Shown: piece after piece, positions 54,197 to 64,000 of the stretch
Position numbering within the stretch: position 1 is the first letter of the stretch
How the letters are laid out: each line of letters starts with the position of its first letter
Source of the DNA: Isoetes taiwanensis
Taxonomy: Eukaryota > Streptophyta > Lycopodiopsida > Isoetales > Isoetaceae
DNA: 64,000 nucleotides
Assembly (NCBI GenBank): GCA_021234155.1
Contig: JAJEKV010000009.1
Span: 12,406,546-12,470,545, forward strand
Reading direction: 5' to 3'
Made by a program: the position numbers and the translations under genes
Notes under the pieces: model-generated
What the model saw: only the letters and a program-made list of their open reading frames with translations
Database searches by the model: none
Told to the model about the DNA's origin: nothing

Positions 54197-55019
54197 CATG
54201 GAGCTGTAGGCTGAAAAGTCATCTTGAAAAATCTGGAGAAAGGGGTTATCCTTTATATAGTCATGAAAGACAGAGAGCATGATGCGCTGAAACGTGGACG
54301 GAGAGTTTGATAAACCAAAAGGAACCACCTTGTAGGCAAAAGTGCCCCAGGGGGTGGTGAAAGTAGTTTTGAGTTGATCTTCTTCCTTGATAGAAATTTG
54401 ATTGTACCCTGAAAAGCCATCCATGAAAGAGTACAACTCATGACCAGCAACCTCTTCTAGAACCTGGTCTATAAAGGGAAGCGGGAAGTGATCCTGGCCT
54501 GATTTAATTTTCGATAGTCCACGCAAACCCGGATCTTTCCATTATGCTTGAGAGCAATGACGATGGGGCTCACCCACTCTGAATGTTTGACCTCATAAAT
54601 CAAGCCAGCAGCTAAAAGCTTGTCAATTTCGGCTTGACACGGTCACGATAGTTGGGGTTGAGCCGGTATTGTCGTTGCTAGATTGGGCGTGCATCAGGTT
54701 TGGTGGGAATGGTGAGTTCCCCCAATTCTTTTTTGATATCTCGAAGGTCTTTGTAGCTCCATGCAAAAATATGTTTGAATTTTTTGAACAGCGTGACAAC
54801 ACGTGCTTTATAAGTGGGTGGAAGATTGGCAGCCAGACGGACTGGTTGATTGTTACCAATGTCCACGATTTCCACCTCAGGAGTTTGAATATGTGGGACA
54901 ACCTCCGTGTCCTGAACGACATGGGCAGGAGGTTGGAGCATGACAGGAGGTGCAGCATTTTGAGTAGTGAAGAAAAGAGGTTGCTGAGCGTCATCAAACA
55001 GAGGTTGCTTCATCCACAT
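54197..55019 (-). pseudogene. pol: Reverse transcriptase of element 2, N-terminal piece
   Basis: It runs from KQPLFDDAQQPLFF (55009) through AWSYKDLRDI and SPIVIALKHNGKIR-like text to FPLPFIDQVLEEVAGHELYS, SGYNQISIKEEDQLKTTF and the catalytic FQDDFSAYSS, where the transposon interrupts it at 54196. Frame changes occur near 54680 and 54525. As in element 1, Phe-Gln precedes the two catalytic aspartates. Confidence 0.87.
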
Positions 55020-55059
55020 GTCCGATAGGACGCTGCCTTGTGGCGTGACGTTAAAATCT

Positions 55060-55219
55060 CTTCTTCTTCTTCTTCTTCTTCTTCTTCTTCTTCTTCTTCT
55101 TCTTCTTCTTCTTCTTCTTCTTCTTCTTCTTCTTCTTCTTCTTCTTCTTCTTCTTCTTCTTCTTCTTCTTCTTCTTCTTCTTCTTCTTCTTCTTCTTCTT
55201 CTTCTTCTTCTTCTTCTTC
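55060..55219. repeat. (CTT)n microsatellite, about 53 units
   Basis: An uninterrupted CTT/GAA array. Frames reading poly-Leu, poly-Ser or poly-Lys through it are artefacts. GAA/TTC arrays of this length can form triplex DNA. Confidence 0.97.
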
Positions 55220-58200
55220 GATGATGTTCTCACAAAGACTATGTACAATTAAAGTTTAAGAACAATTAAAAGACTTCGTTCAAAGTGAGCACATATTTCC
55301 CAATACCTATCCTGGGTTTTGAAGCCAGGCCACATCAGGTACTCCTACTCCCATTTTAACCTTTAACGTTTTGGAAAAAATAAATAGGAATATAATACAA
55401 ATAATAGATTTTATCTTTAGATATCACAATATTAAATATATCATGTAACTTTTTCATTTAATCATAATTGTTTCATTCAAGTATTAAACTGTAGACATAA
55501 GCTTGGTAGATCTTGTTTTTTTGGAAAATACAACCTTGAAATATCATTAACATATACGTGTCCCGATCCCTAAAGAAGTAATTCAAGAATATTCAAGTTT
55601 TTACATAAGCTATCATCATTCATATATTTCAGAGCAGAGCTGGATCAATATAGATCTATTCAATTTTCAGTATTTAGAATTTTCCAATTCACAAACCCAA
55701 CCACTTGTGAGCAAAATACAATATTATGTAGTCTCTGTACCAATTTAAATAGAACCGCACCAACCATATACTTGTCTAACTTGTCACCACTTGATTACTT
55801 CCAAGTAAAGAGGAAAGATCTCACCAAGTATTGGTACAAGCATTGCATCGACCATGTTCTTCTTATGGTCCATTGATTGTAACACCAAGCATCCGAAAAA
55901 TAACTCTAGGAGAGAGAGTTCTAAGTTACCCCGCACCCAAACAATGCATAAGTTAGCAAGTTTATGGTAACTACACAAGGGGCGTCGGGTAAGCTATAGA
56001 ACACTACAAGCGCATCGCCCTTCACCTATTATTTTCGTAAAATAGATGTATCTAGATCGAGCTAGACTTTCAAGACATAGGCGCCAAAAACACTTAAATT
56101 CTAGATCAAAACTAGAATGTCACAACATAAGGAACTTAAAAATCCAACCGATTAAAAGCGCTTATTGGCTGTCACCAGCCCCCTGCTAAACTATTTAGGA
56201 GATTTAAGTGATCCAATGCGTTGGTATATATCAGCACTTGCAATGAATCAATAATTAAAACAATCAAAGTCGAGCCATAAAGGCACGCCATTACTTAGCC
56301 CTTCACTTGTCAGACGCCCCAATTTGTGTATCATAAAAGCGGTTCATCCATATTGTGCCTTATTCTTGTCTAATATAGTGGTTAGAGACCAAAGATATAT
56401 TCCTTAAAGTGTCGCCATACCTTGAACGGCACATATTCCTTAAAGTGCTTTGCCATATCTTGCGGGTGGTACCATACAAGCGAACCAATCTAGCGCCTAT
56501 GTTCTAACCTACATCATCTAGTAGCCTTAACAAGCTAGAGTAACTAACAAAGATGTTTTAGCCCCAAAAGCAAAGCATTATCTAGCGTAATCCAACTAAA
56601 AGCGAACTAATCTACTAGATCTACAACTACGTGACATATTAGGGGCATTAACCAAACAGAGACTAAACCCCCGGCTAGCTTATCTACTAGTTCTGCAGCA
56701 TCCTTTGCAACTACATAGCTGAAACAAGTTTAACATGATCCACAGGCTAAAATAAATCAGATTTGCAAGACATCACGCACTCTTAAACTTTTCAGATATC
56801 AATACAACCATCATTTACCGTACATTTTAACTCTGTTTTTCATTTGTACTTCTTAGCATTCCAGATCTAATACCTTGAATAGATCTATATCCTTGTAACA
56901 AATACCGTAATCCTGTAATCCTGCTTAACAACTAGATTTTCACTTGAAAATAATGCAAGCAAACCTGAGTTTGAAGCAGTGGCATGCAACTCCAATCATT
57001 TTGTCGTTTTGGCCGTGCAAATATTCAGTCCCAGCAGTCTTGGCCCACTTCGGCCACTACAATAACAGAACCTCTGTTTGTTTAAAGAAATTCTGGTAAG
57101 CTGTAGAACACTCTGGCTCTTCGCCCTTCACCTATTATTTTCAGTAAATAGATGTATCCAGCTCACAACTAGAAATTAAAGACAAAGGAGCTTTATTAAA
57201 GCATATGGATTCAACAGTTTAAAGCTGCTTAACATCAGCCCAACCTATTCACATATTAAGTTTACACTGGAAATTAAAACAACACCAGAGTTAAGTAAAC
57301 AATGCAAACACTACCAAAATAGAGGGAATAGACATATGGGCACACGGCCATATTCTTACTATACATTCCCCATCATATCAATATCTTATGTTATGAGAAG
57401 TTAACTCTAACCAACTTAAGTGCTACATTTCTGCAAAAAACCACCTAAGCACATTTGGTATAGAGATTTATCCGTGATAGAACCATGATAAATATAACCA
57501 TGGAAGGGATTGGAATAGAACCATATCCATGATCAGAAATCTAACATATATTAAACTCGTGATGACCAACCAGGATTTAGTGGCATGCATATCAACATTA
57601 CTGATATAGCTTTTTAACAAGGCAACCTATTTGTCCCTGCGCAAAGGCATTAACTAGATCCTATAAATACTACCAAAAGAGGAGGATTAGATGCATAGGG
57701 ACAAGATCATATTCAGCCCCAAGTATTTACTAGCAGCTGGACCTTCAAAGAGCATCAATAGTGGCAACAATATCATTTTCACGTATTTCTAATGGCATCT
57801 GCAACTAGCCATATTATGCATCAGATAAAATACCATGGTAATCTGTACACAATTTCTGAACAAAGGAAATAGCATATCTTATTAAGACCTCAGTTCGCTT
57901 TCAGAAAACACAGTATATACAAGTCTTTAGACTGAGGTAGTACTCTAATATTGAACTTTTTTAACCTGTTACATATTTAGAATATAGTACCATCAATAAA
58001 GCCAGCAGTATCAAAAGTTTGTTGTTATTTTCATGATAGAGGCCATATTATTTTTAGCCATATCGCTGTTGTTATTTTCACAATAGAAGCTATACTTTTG
58101 ATCATATCCATTTCGAGATGGAGCAGTGCTCATTCTACTACATAACAAATAGACAAGCCAATAAGTATATACCGAACCTGATTATTGGCGCTCCCATAGC

Positions 58201-59221
58201 CATCATTTTGCACTTGGTCACAGGTTCCGGCTGTATTTTCTTTGCCAACAGAGCCGCATCTCCATTTGAAGGCAGGAAGTGATAACATGTACTAGTATCT
58301 GTGATATGCAAATCCATGCCAGAACTATTACATTTAAGCTATTTTTCGTGGAAGGTCAGTAAACCAATCATTTTTTAACCAGTAACCAAATAATGGAAAT
58401 CATCAAACCTGATAAAGAGAGCTCTTTTAGCATTAGCTTTTGGAGTTCTATTCATCTTGTTCCATAGCAGAAAGCAGCAATGAAAATGCCACGAAACACC
58501 AAGGCCTTCATTTGGGCACTAGATCTACTGCCGAGAGCTCGAAATGCCAAGATTTTGGCATAACGGCTCCTGCCATGTCTTTCCATTTGCATATGAAGAT
58601 GCCATATTCAGATTTGTCCCATCGAAATGAGAATACTTGTGTCTATTAGACCCTAGCCGCACATTCTGACCATGGTCCAATGCCCTAAATAATTTTCGAC
58701 TCTTACTTTACCTTTACCTTTACCTTTATCTTTACCTTGGCATGTGTATATTCGAAATTGGCTTTGGCCTTGACATGTTGCCGTCATAAATAAATGTCTT
58801 AGAAGTTCTCAAAATGAATTATAAGTCACCTATATAGGTGTGTACAATTAAAGAGCACATTAATTATAAGACTCCTTTTTTCAATGGGGTGTATGAAACG
58901 TCACATTATTGGGTCTTCAAATTAAGAATACCAATAAATTCTCTACCATATCCACGTACAAGATTGGTTCTTTATGCATCTATAAAGGAATAAATGTGTG
59001 AACTATGTAAAAGCAAAAAGGCCACACCTTACCTTTAATGTCATAATATTTACCCTAGGGTGTATACATTCATATGCAAAGACATAGAGCTAAACTAGTC
59101 ATCAATTATATGACGAATAGGAGCATGTCAAATACATGCAAGCATATCCACCAAAATAATTTTTGAAGAGCTCTTAAGGACACTCAATTCTAGTGCAATG
59201 GATATTTTTTGAAGAATCAAT
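55220..59221. other. Interior of the CTT-bordered insertion, no gene
   Basis: AT-rich without a supportable ORF. A repeated segment of about 80 bp with CGCCCTTCACCTATTATTTT lies at about 55988-56070 and 57097-57170. Five CTTTAC-type hexamers run from about 58704 to 58737. Confidence 0.5.
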
Positions 59222-59329
59222 TTCTTCTTCTTCTTCTTCTTCTTCTTCTTCTTCTTCTTCTTCTTCTTCTTCTTCTTCTTCTTCTTCTTCTTCTTCTTCT
59301 TCTTCTTCTTCTTCTTCTTCTTCTTCTTC
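59222..59329. repeat. (CTT)n microsatellite, about 36 units
   Basis: Same orientation as the array at 55060. It merges at its right end with CTTCATGACAG, the retrotransposon protease coding sequence. Confidence 0.97.
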
Positions 59330-60680
59330 ATGACAGCATGAACATCCACGAGCTCAGAAGGAACTTCCGTGTCAGAATAATGATCAAGACGTTGAATTCG
59401 ATTGCAAGGAGCCAGGTAAGGGTCCAGTAGAGCGGCCACAGCCTGGTCCTGATCAAGAGTCATCTCACCCCAAGGATCAGCGTACTCAGGGTATGAGGAG
59501 AGAGGCAGACTCGCTGGTGGATCCTGAACGTGATAGATGCTTTGAGCCTCTTCAGAGTTAGTGTCAGAGATTGAGGGTTCTGCATGTTCAACAGAAATTA
59601 ATTTGCCCGTTTCCAAATCCATAGTAGCATTGAGATGTCCATCAGTGATAACAAGTTGATCCGTGGCCCTGTAGTGAATACTTTTAGCCTGGCGGAGAAA
59701 GGGTCGTCCAACCAACATTTCGTAATCACCCGGATCTTCTCCAGCTTTCCAAACCCCAAATTCCAAGGGAAATTTGAGATAATGTGAAGAAGGGGGGCGA
59801 CACCTTGAGGGCGCGTGATATGGCCATTGGCCAACTTGATGTCATAGGGCGCACGGTAGAGCTGCTTGATGCCCAATTGCTTCCGGAGCTTATCAGTAAT
59901 AAGATTGACAGCACTTCCTCCATCAATTTGAACGTGATTGATTTGTTGATTGCCCACCGTGGCATGCACCGTGGGTGTTGATGTAGCCACGGCTCTAACC
60001 AAAACAGTGGGAAGGGGCAACTGGTCCTTGAGAGCAGGACAGAGTTTCAAAATGGTGGCAAGGCTCAAGGGGATCTTGATTTTTGCAAGCTCTTCTTGGA
60101 GTTCCAAAGGAACATGAGAAAATGGATCAGCAGGATCCAAAGGAGCAGGAGTCTGAGGCAAAGAAGCAGAAACCTCTTTGAGAAGCTCCACCTCAGCAGC
60201 AATGTTTGGATATGGCTGAGAGCATGGGCTCTTGGATGATGAAGGGGTCTCCTGACGCTGCTGAGCACGCGTGGTGGCATGAACGTTGGCAAGCGTGCGC
60301 CCTTCAGCAGCCTGCATGAGCTTGAGAATACTCTGTCGCACCTTGGGCATGACGTGAGGCATGTGTTTATCCGAATCTGGCGGAAAATGGACCTTTTTTT
60401 TATCATCGTGTGGAATTGTGTCAACAGCAAAAGCTGGCTGCATGTCATGAGGGATGATAGTCAAGGGGCGTGAAGCCCCGGTCTGGCGAGAAATCAAACC
60501 AACCCAATTTGACTGCTGCACCGGAGGGTTGAGTGCCTGATAGATTTCTTCTTGAGCTTGCTGGGGAGTGGATGATGACGCTGCTTGCTGGGGTCTCTGT
60601 TGTTGAGGTGGCCGTGGTGGCTTTCTCAAAACAGGACGTGGGCCTTGTTTGCCATTTGCAACCCATAGCTGATAAGCCAT
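59330..60680 (-). pseudogene. Protease region of element 2
   Basis: The frame from 60680 to 59598 runs from a Gln/Pro-rich linker to the retropepsin motif VQIDGGSAVNLITDKLRKQL (about 59950-59890). A frame change near 59770 leads to the second half, LVGRPFLRQAKSIHYRATD, ending VDVHAVMK at 59333 where the CTT insertion begins. GRPFL corresponds to the conserved C-terminal Gly-Arg of retropepsins. The long linker may be a spacer domain. Confidence 0.85.
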
Positions 60681-62241
60681 GAGTCGGACTGAAGCAGTTT
60701 GGTTTGTTCTTGGAAGTTGAACCTGAACTTGAGGAAGCCGAGGGCATGCCGTGGTGGTATGACCCCATTCTTAGCAGTGGTAGCACTGAGCTTTGGAAGG
60801 ATCAAAGGGTGACGGGGGCCTTGACCCCGAGACTGCTGAGGTTGCTGAGATTGTTGGTATTGTTGAGGTGGTTGAGCTTGATATTGCTGAGGTGGGTATG
60901 ATTGTTGCTGCTGGGGCGTGGTTTGCACTTGGAAAACCATCTTCTGTCGGAAGGGTGTAGGATGAGAACGAGTATACTCCTCCGTGGCATGATTGCACAT
61001 GTTGCATCTTTTACAATAAGGAGGACTATTAGTAGAGTTGCATTCATTGGCAAGGTGTCCTTGATGTTTACAGATCTGGCACTAGATCTGAGTGCGTTGA
61101 GGATTTGCTTGTTGAGGCTGAACCGCATTCTGAGGAACCATGACGGGGGGCATGAAGGGTAGTTCCGTGAGGGCAACACCCCATGAGAAAACCTGCTCCA
61201 AGGTTTTGGGACGCAGGTACTCAGTCATGAGACGAATGGTAGGAGGAAGACCTTGCAGAAACCAAACAAGAATCTGGCTTTGCGTGGAGTACTCCTGGAG
61301 CTTGCTGATCAGAATGTGAAGGCGATTCGCAAAGTCATGGGCAGATTCCGTGGGCTCTTGTTGAAGATCATTGAGTTGCTTGAGCAGAAGTTGATCATCG
61401 TCAGTGGTGCCATAATGAGAAAGAAAGGCAGTCTTTATGTCTTGCCAGTTTTGTTTTCAATGGCTTTTGTTTGCCATGAGCCACTGATGAGGGGCACCTC
61501 TCAGCGTGGTGGAAAAAATATGAAACTTGAGTTGAGGTTGAGCGTGGCCATTGAGGACAGCCAATGTCTCAAATTCCTCCATGCGAGCTTGAGCACTCTG
61601 ATCCAGAGGCTTGCCTTTAGTATTGCCGAAGGTAGGATAGGAGAGCTTCAGATTGTGAATAGGAGATGAAGGCGGAACTGGCGCATAGACAGGTGGAGCA
61701 TAAGCAGGGACATAACTGGATGGAACAGCCGTGGACCGAGAACAAGGCTGCATAGGAACAGAAAAACTCGGAGGTCTAGAGAGAGGAGCATCCTGTGGCG
61801 AAGGACCATGGGTGCCCTCCTCATTAAGCCTAAGATCAGTGAGATTGTAGACAGGAAGAACATGCTGAAAAGATGGGAAAGTCTGATATTCGTGGACATG
61901 GGGAGGGCCAAAAGAGACATGAGGGTAGCCCATCCCTGCAGGAGGAGAAGAAGGTTGCGAAGGCAGAGTGGTGTGACCAGAGGGGATATGGATGTAGGTG
62001 CTTTCCGGAGTTTGAAAGTAATGAGGAGTGGCCTGAACAAGTGTATGATGAGGCGACTGGGGTTGAGAGCAATGCTTACACACAGGGAAGACCCTGGTCA
62101 AGAATGAACACGAGGAGTAGGCGGTTCAATGTCATAATCAGTGTGATACATGTCTCGAACAGCTTCGCGACGCTGATGGCGCTCCAGGCAAGCCGCAGTT
62201 TGGCAAAGAAGTTCTTCAAGGGTGAAAGCACAAGCAGACAT
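60681..62241 (-). pseudogene. gag: gag of element 2
   Basis: It starts at ATG 62241 (MSACAFTLEELLCQTAACLE), 48 bp after the LTR. After one frame change near 62105 it enters CKHCSQPQSPHHT and a Pro-rich N-terminus, then the capsid (PTFGNTKGKPLDQSAQ, LRGAPHQWLMANKSH). The zinc knuckle CQICKHQGHLANEC lies near 61085-61040, followed by CKRCNMCNHATEEYTRSH. The second knuckle, at about 60785, has its Gln codon changed to a stop (CYHC*EWGH). The order matches element 1. Confidence 0.87.
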
Positions 62242-62288
62242 AGTGAAAAGAAGGAAGAAAGAAAGATCTGACCCGACAGCGGCGACAG

Positions 62289-62870
62289 TGTTTAGGGTCT
62301 GGGTTCGGGACCTCCTGCAAGACAGCCCTCTGTGAGGACCCTTGGATCAAATAGGAGAATCCTGGCTGAGTGTCACGCGAGATTTGCAAAAGAACTAGAA
62401 GAGAGAAACATAAAAGAATGAACCAAGAACAATGAAGATAATGATGCTTCCTTGATAAAAATGAGTGTACACGAGCTCTCAAAAAATGAGAGGAAGACTA
62501 GAGACAAGGCCTAAACTCATCTAGAAAACTGAGTTCTAACTCTACTCATATATATAGTACAATGGCCTTGGGCCCAAAATAGGTGGTTGGCAGATTCCGC
62601 TACCAACTCCTTGATCAAAGCCTGATTTCCAGAAAATCTGGTGGTGCCTTCTTTAGTGCCTGAAATCACGTTGTGCTGACTGTACATCTGCAGGTGCGTC
62701 ACTTATCTGTTCTCTGTCTCTTCTTTGGCGTGGCCTTCGTGGGTTTCGGCGTGGTCTTCGGCGGGGGCTTGCTACCTGATGCTTGACCTGGACCTTGATC
62801 TGGCATCTTGTTCCTACCTTGGTCCGTGGTGTGCATGAATAGTCCTGTACCAGGACGTATAGGACTAACA
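62289..62870 (-). repeat. 5' LTR of element 2
   Basis: Read on the minus strand it begins TGTTAGTCCTATACGTCCTG and ends AGACCCTAAACA. It shares with element 1 the block GGGCCCAAGGCCATTGTACT followed by ATATATATGAGTAG (about 62575-62535), the TATA region. It is otherwise diverged, especially in upstream U3. After it lies TATAG, a possible target duplication whose partner is lost with the 3' end. Confidence 0.85.
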
Positions 62871-62875
62871 TATAG

Positions 62876-63840
62876 GTTGCAATAGGTCAGCTTTAATAGC
62901 TTGACACGTCAAACAATGTGAAACCAAGTCCAGGACTTGTTCCTTCATGTCTGGCCAATAGTAATGGCGCTTGACCAACTCATAGGTCTTCCACTCACCC
63001 CCATGCCCAGCTTGCCGGGTTTCATGATGGTCACGCAATATCAATTCTCAAAGATTAGCATGCAATGGAACATAAATTCTTGATTTATAAAAGTACAACC
63101 CATCTTGTTCTTCAGTCCACCAATCCCCAGATTTGGTTATCGGAGGTTGTTGCTTATCTTCTTGATATGCCACTATAATCCTCTGGAAGAGATCATTCTC
63201 CCCTACCATTAAATTATTCAAATGCTTAATCCTGGATAAGGCATTCGCAACCGGATTATTCTTTCCAGGGGTATACTCAATACTAAAATGAAACTCATGC
63301 AAAAAGTCAAGCCACCTAGCTTGCCTAGGGCTATTCTCAGCTTGGCTTTGCAAAAATCTCAAAGGCTTGTGGTCAGTATATACCACAAACTTGCACGGCT
63401 CTTTACTAGTACCACATCTCAAGTAGTGTCACCACGTCTTCCATGCATGAACTATAGCCAATAGTTCCTGCTCATATGTCACATAATATTGTTCCCACTT
63501 GATTAAGCTTACGGCTTTATACAATAATACGATCTTGTTGCATAAGCACAACTCCCAGAGCTTACCCACAAGCATCCATGTATACCTCAAACGACTCATT
63601 GAGACCAGGTACCTTCAGTATTGGACTACTCATCAAAAGACTTTTGATCTGTTCAAAGGCCTTTTGTTGGGCCACACATACTCTTGATCTTTTCTCAAAA
63701 GATCAGTGAGCGGGGCTACTACCTTAGAAAACTTAGGCACAAATTTTCGGTAATAGGTAGCTAACCCAAGAAAACTTCTCAACTCATGAATATTCTCAGG
63801 TTGAATCCATTCTTATACTACTCGTACCTTGCTAGGGGCC
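62876..63840 (-). pseudogene. pol: Ty3/Gypsy element 3, reverse transcriptase end to integrase start
   Basis: A different Gypsy lineage. Minus-strand text reads IHELRSFLGLATYYRKFVPK (about 63800-63740), APLTDLL, then an RNase H with EQELLAIVHAWKTW, VVYTDHKPLRFLQSQ and PGKNNPVANALSRI. The integrase zinc finger follows (HHETRQAGHGGEWKTYELVK, LVSHCLTCQ). Coding stops at the LTR of element 2, so element 3 was the target of that insertion. Breaks occur near 63420, 63550 and 63690. The rest of its integrase was not found beyond element 2. Confidence 0.87.
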
Positions 63841-64000
63841 CACTCGAAGTGACCCGCTATGCGTCCCCAGTAGCCGCGCTCAGTAGGGACCTCCATCCAC
63901 TTTGCCTCTAGCCCCGTTATATGGTGCTAAGTCACATCATAGCCCCCGTAGCCCGGTGGGTTCCTATGCACAGGCCGCATATAATAGGAACCAAGGGGTC
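63841..64000. other. GC-rich edge, unclassified
   Basis: Sequence beyond the reverse transcriptase remnant that does not read as Pol. It is probably a rearranged part of element 3 or of another repeat. It runs off the window. Confidence 0.35.

Larger units (their letters stand above)
55014..59325. mobile_element. 4.3-kb insertion bordered by CTT arrays, type unknown
   Basis: It splits the protease/reverse transcriptase linker of element 2, and removing it rejoins VDVHAVMK to KQPLFDD. Flanks share CTTCAT (55008-55013 and 59326-59331), a probable target duplication. Near both ends are long CTT microsatellites in the same orientation (about 55060-55219 and 59222-59329). A stretch with GTACAATTAAAG follows the left array (about 55245) and recurs at about 58841 before the right array, hinting at terminal direct repeats. 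No coding region was recognised. It could be a non-autonomous LTR-type element (LARD/TRIM-like). Confidence 0.6.
47325..62870 (-). mobile_element. Ty3/Gypsy element 2, nested with two insertions
   Basis: The same family as element 1, in reverse orientation, with better preserved frames. It has a 5' LTR at 62289-62870, gag from 62241, protease, then reverse transcriptase in three pieces, RNase H, integrase, and the antisense ORF at 47420-47659. It is interrupted by a 4.3-kb CTT-bordered insertion (55014-59325) and a 4.29-kb TIR transposon (49901-54193). Homology to element 1 stops at about 47345-47390. The extra sense ORF and the 3' LTR are missing, so the end is deleted. It inserted into element 3, whose coding resumes right after 62870. 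Confidence 0.9.

Noticed and set aside
55018-55259. Poly-Leu, poly-Ser and poly-Lys open frames
   Set aside because: They are translations of the CTT microsatellite; the same holds at 59209-59430 and for the Lys run in the protease frame at 59222-59329.
58704-58737. Telomere-like repeat
   Set aside because: The CTTTAC/CTTTAT hexamers are not the plant telomere unit (TTTAGGG) and number only about five.

Overview
This window looks like nuclear DNA of a land plant. Introns have GT-AG borders. There are remnants of a pentatricopeptide-repeat (PPR) gene and of a plant receptor-type kinase, LINE fragments, CACTA-type transposon ends, and Ty3/Gypsy elements with Athila/Tat-like features. Nothing fixes the lineage. 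The one host gene that can be followed, a ParB/sulfiredoxin-fold protein, is not one I recognise from seed plants, so a fern, lycophyte or bryophyte is a guess only. No rRNA, tRNA or CRISPR was found. Most of the window is transposon, and most coding regions are broken.

Layout. 1-9.7 kb: gene-poor DNA with small inverted repeats (3.1, 4.85-5.6 kb), a decayed PPR gene (about 6.57-8.88 kb) and a 5'-truncated LINE inside one of its introns. 9714-20004: a complete but frame-shifted Ty3/Gypsy element (element 1) with two LTRs, a CATCT target duplication, gag-pol, and about 3.1 kb of extra sequence between pol and the 3' LTR. That extra part holds an antisense ORF with its own TATA box and a sense-strand coiled-coil ORF. 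20-24.2 kb: AT-rich sequence with short tandem repeats.

24.26-44.86 kb (minus strand): a host gene whose original intron of about 125 bp is split by a 17.6-kb DNA transposon (25533-43138). That transposon has CACAA-starting terminal inverted repeats and complementary subterminal arrays. It carries an unknown 238-codon ORF, receptor-kinase C-lobe remnants, an orphan exon, two LINE fragments, a large inverted duplication and a fragment of a true CACTA element. 44.9-46.7 kb: an array of nested GGCGCCATGGCGCC palindromes plus a foldback of about 435 bp.

47.3-62.87 kb (minus strand): element 2, a second member of the element 1 family. It lacks a 3' LTR and is interrupted by a 4.29-kb TIR transposon with an ATC target duplication (49901-54193) and by a 4.3-kb insertion bordered by long CTT arrays (55014-59325). 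Element 2 itself sits in element 3, a different Gypsy element (62.88-63.84 kb).

The most notable signal is the antisense ORF shared by elements 1 and 2. In both copies it lies between pol and the 3' end, converges with pol, and has a TATA box about 45 bp before its ATG. Second is the giant CACAA transposon with captured plant gene fragments inside an intron. Third is the palindrome array next to, and inside an intron of, the ParB-like gene.
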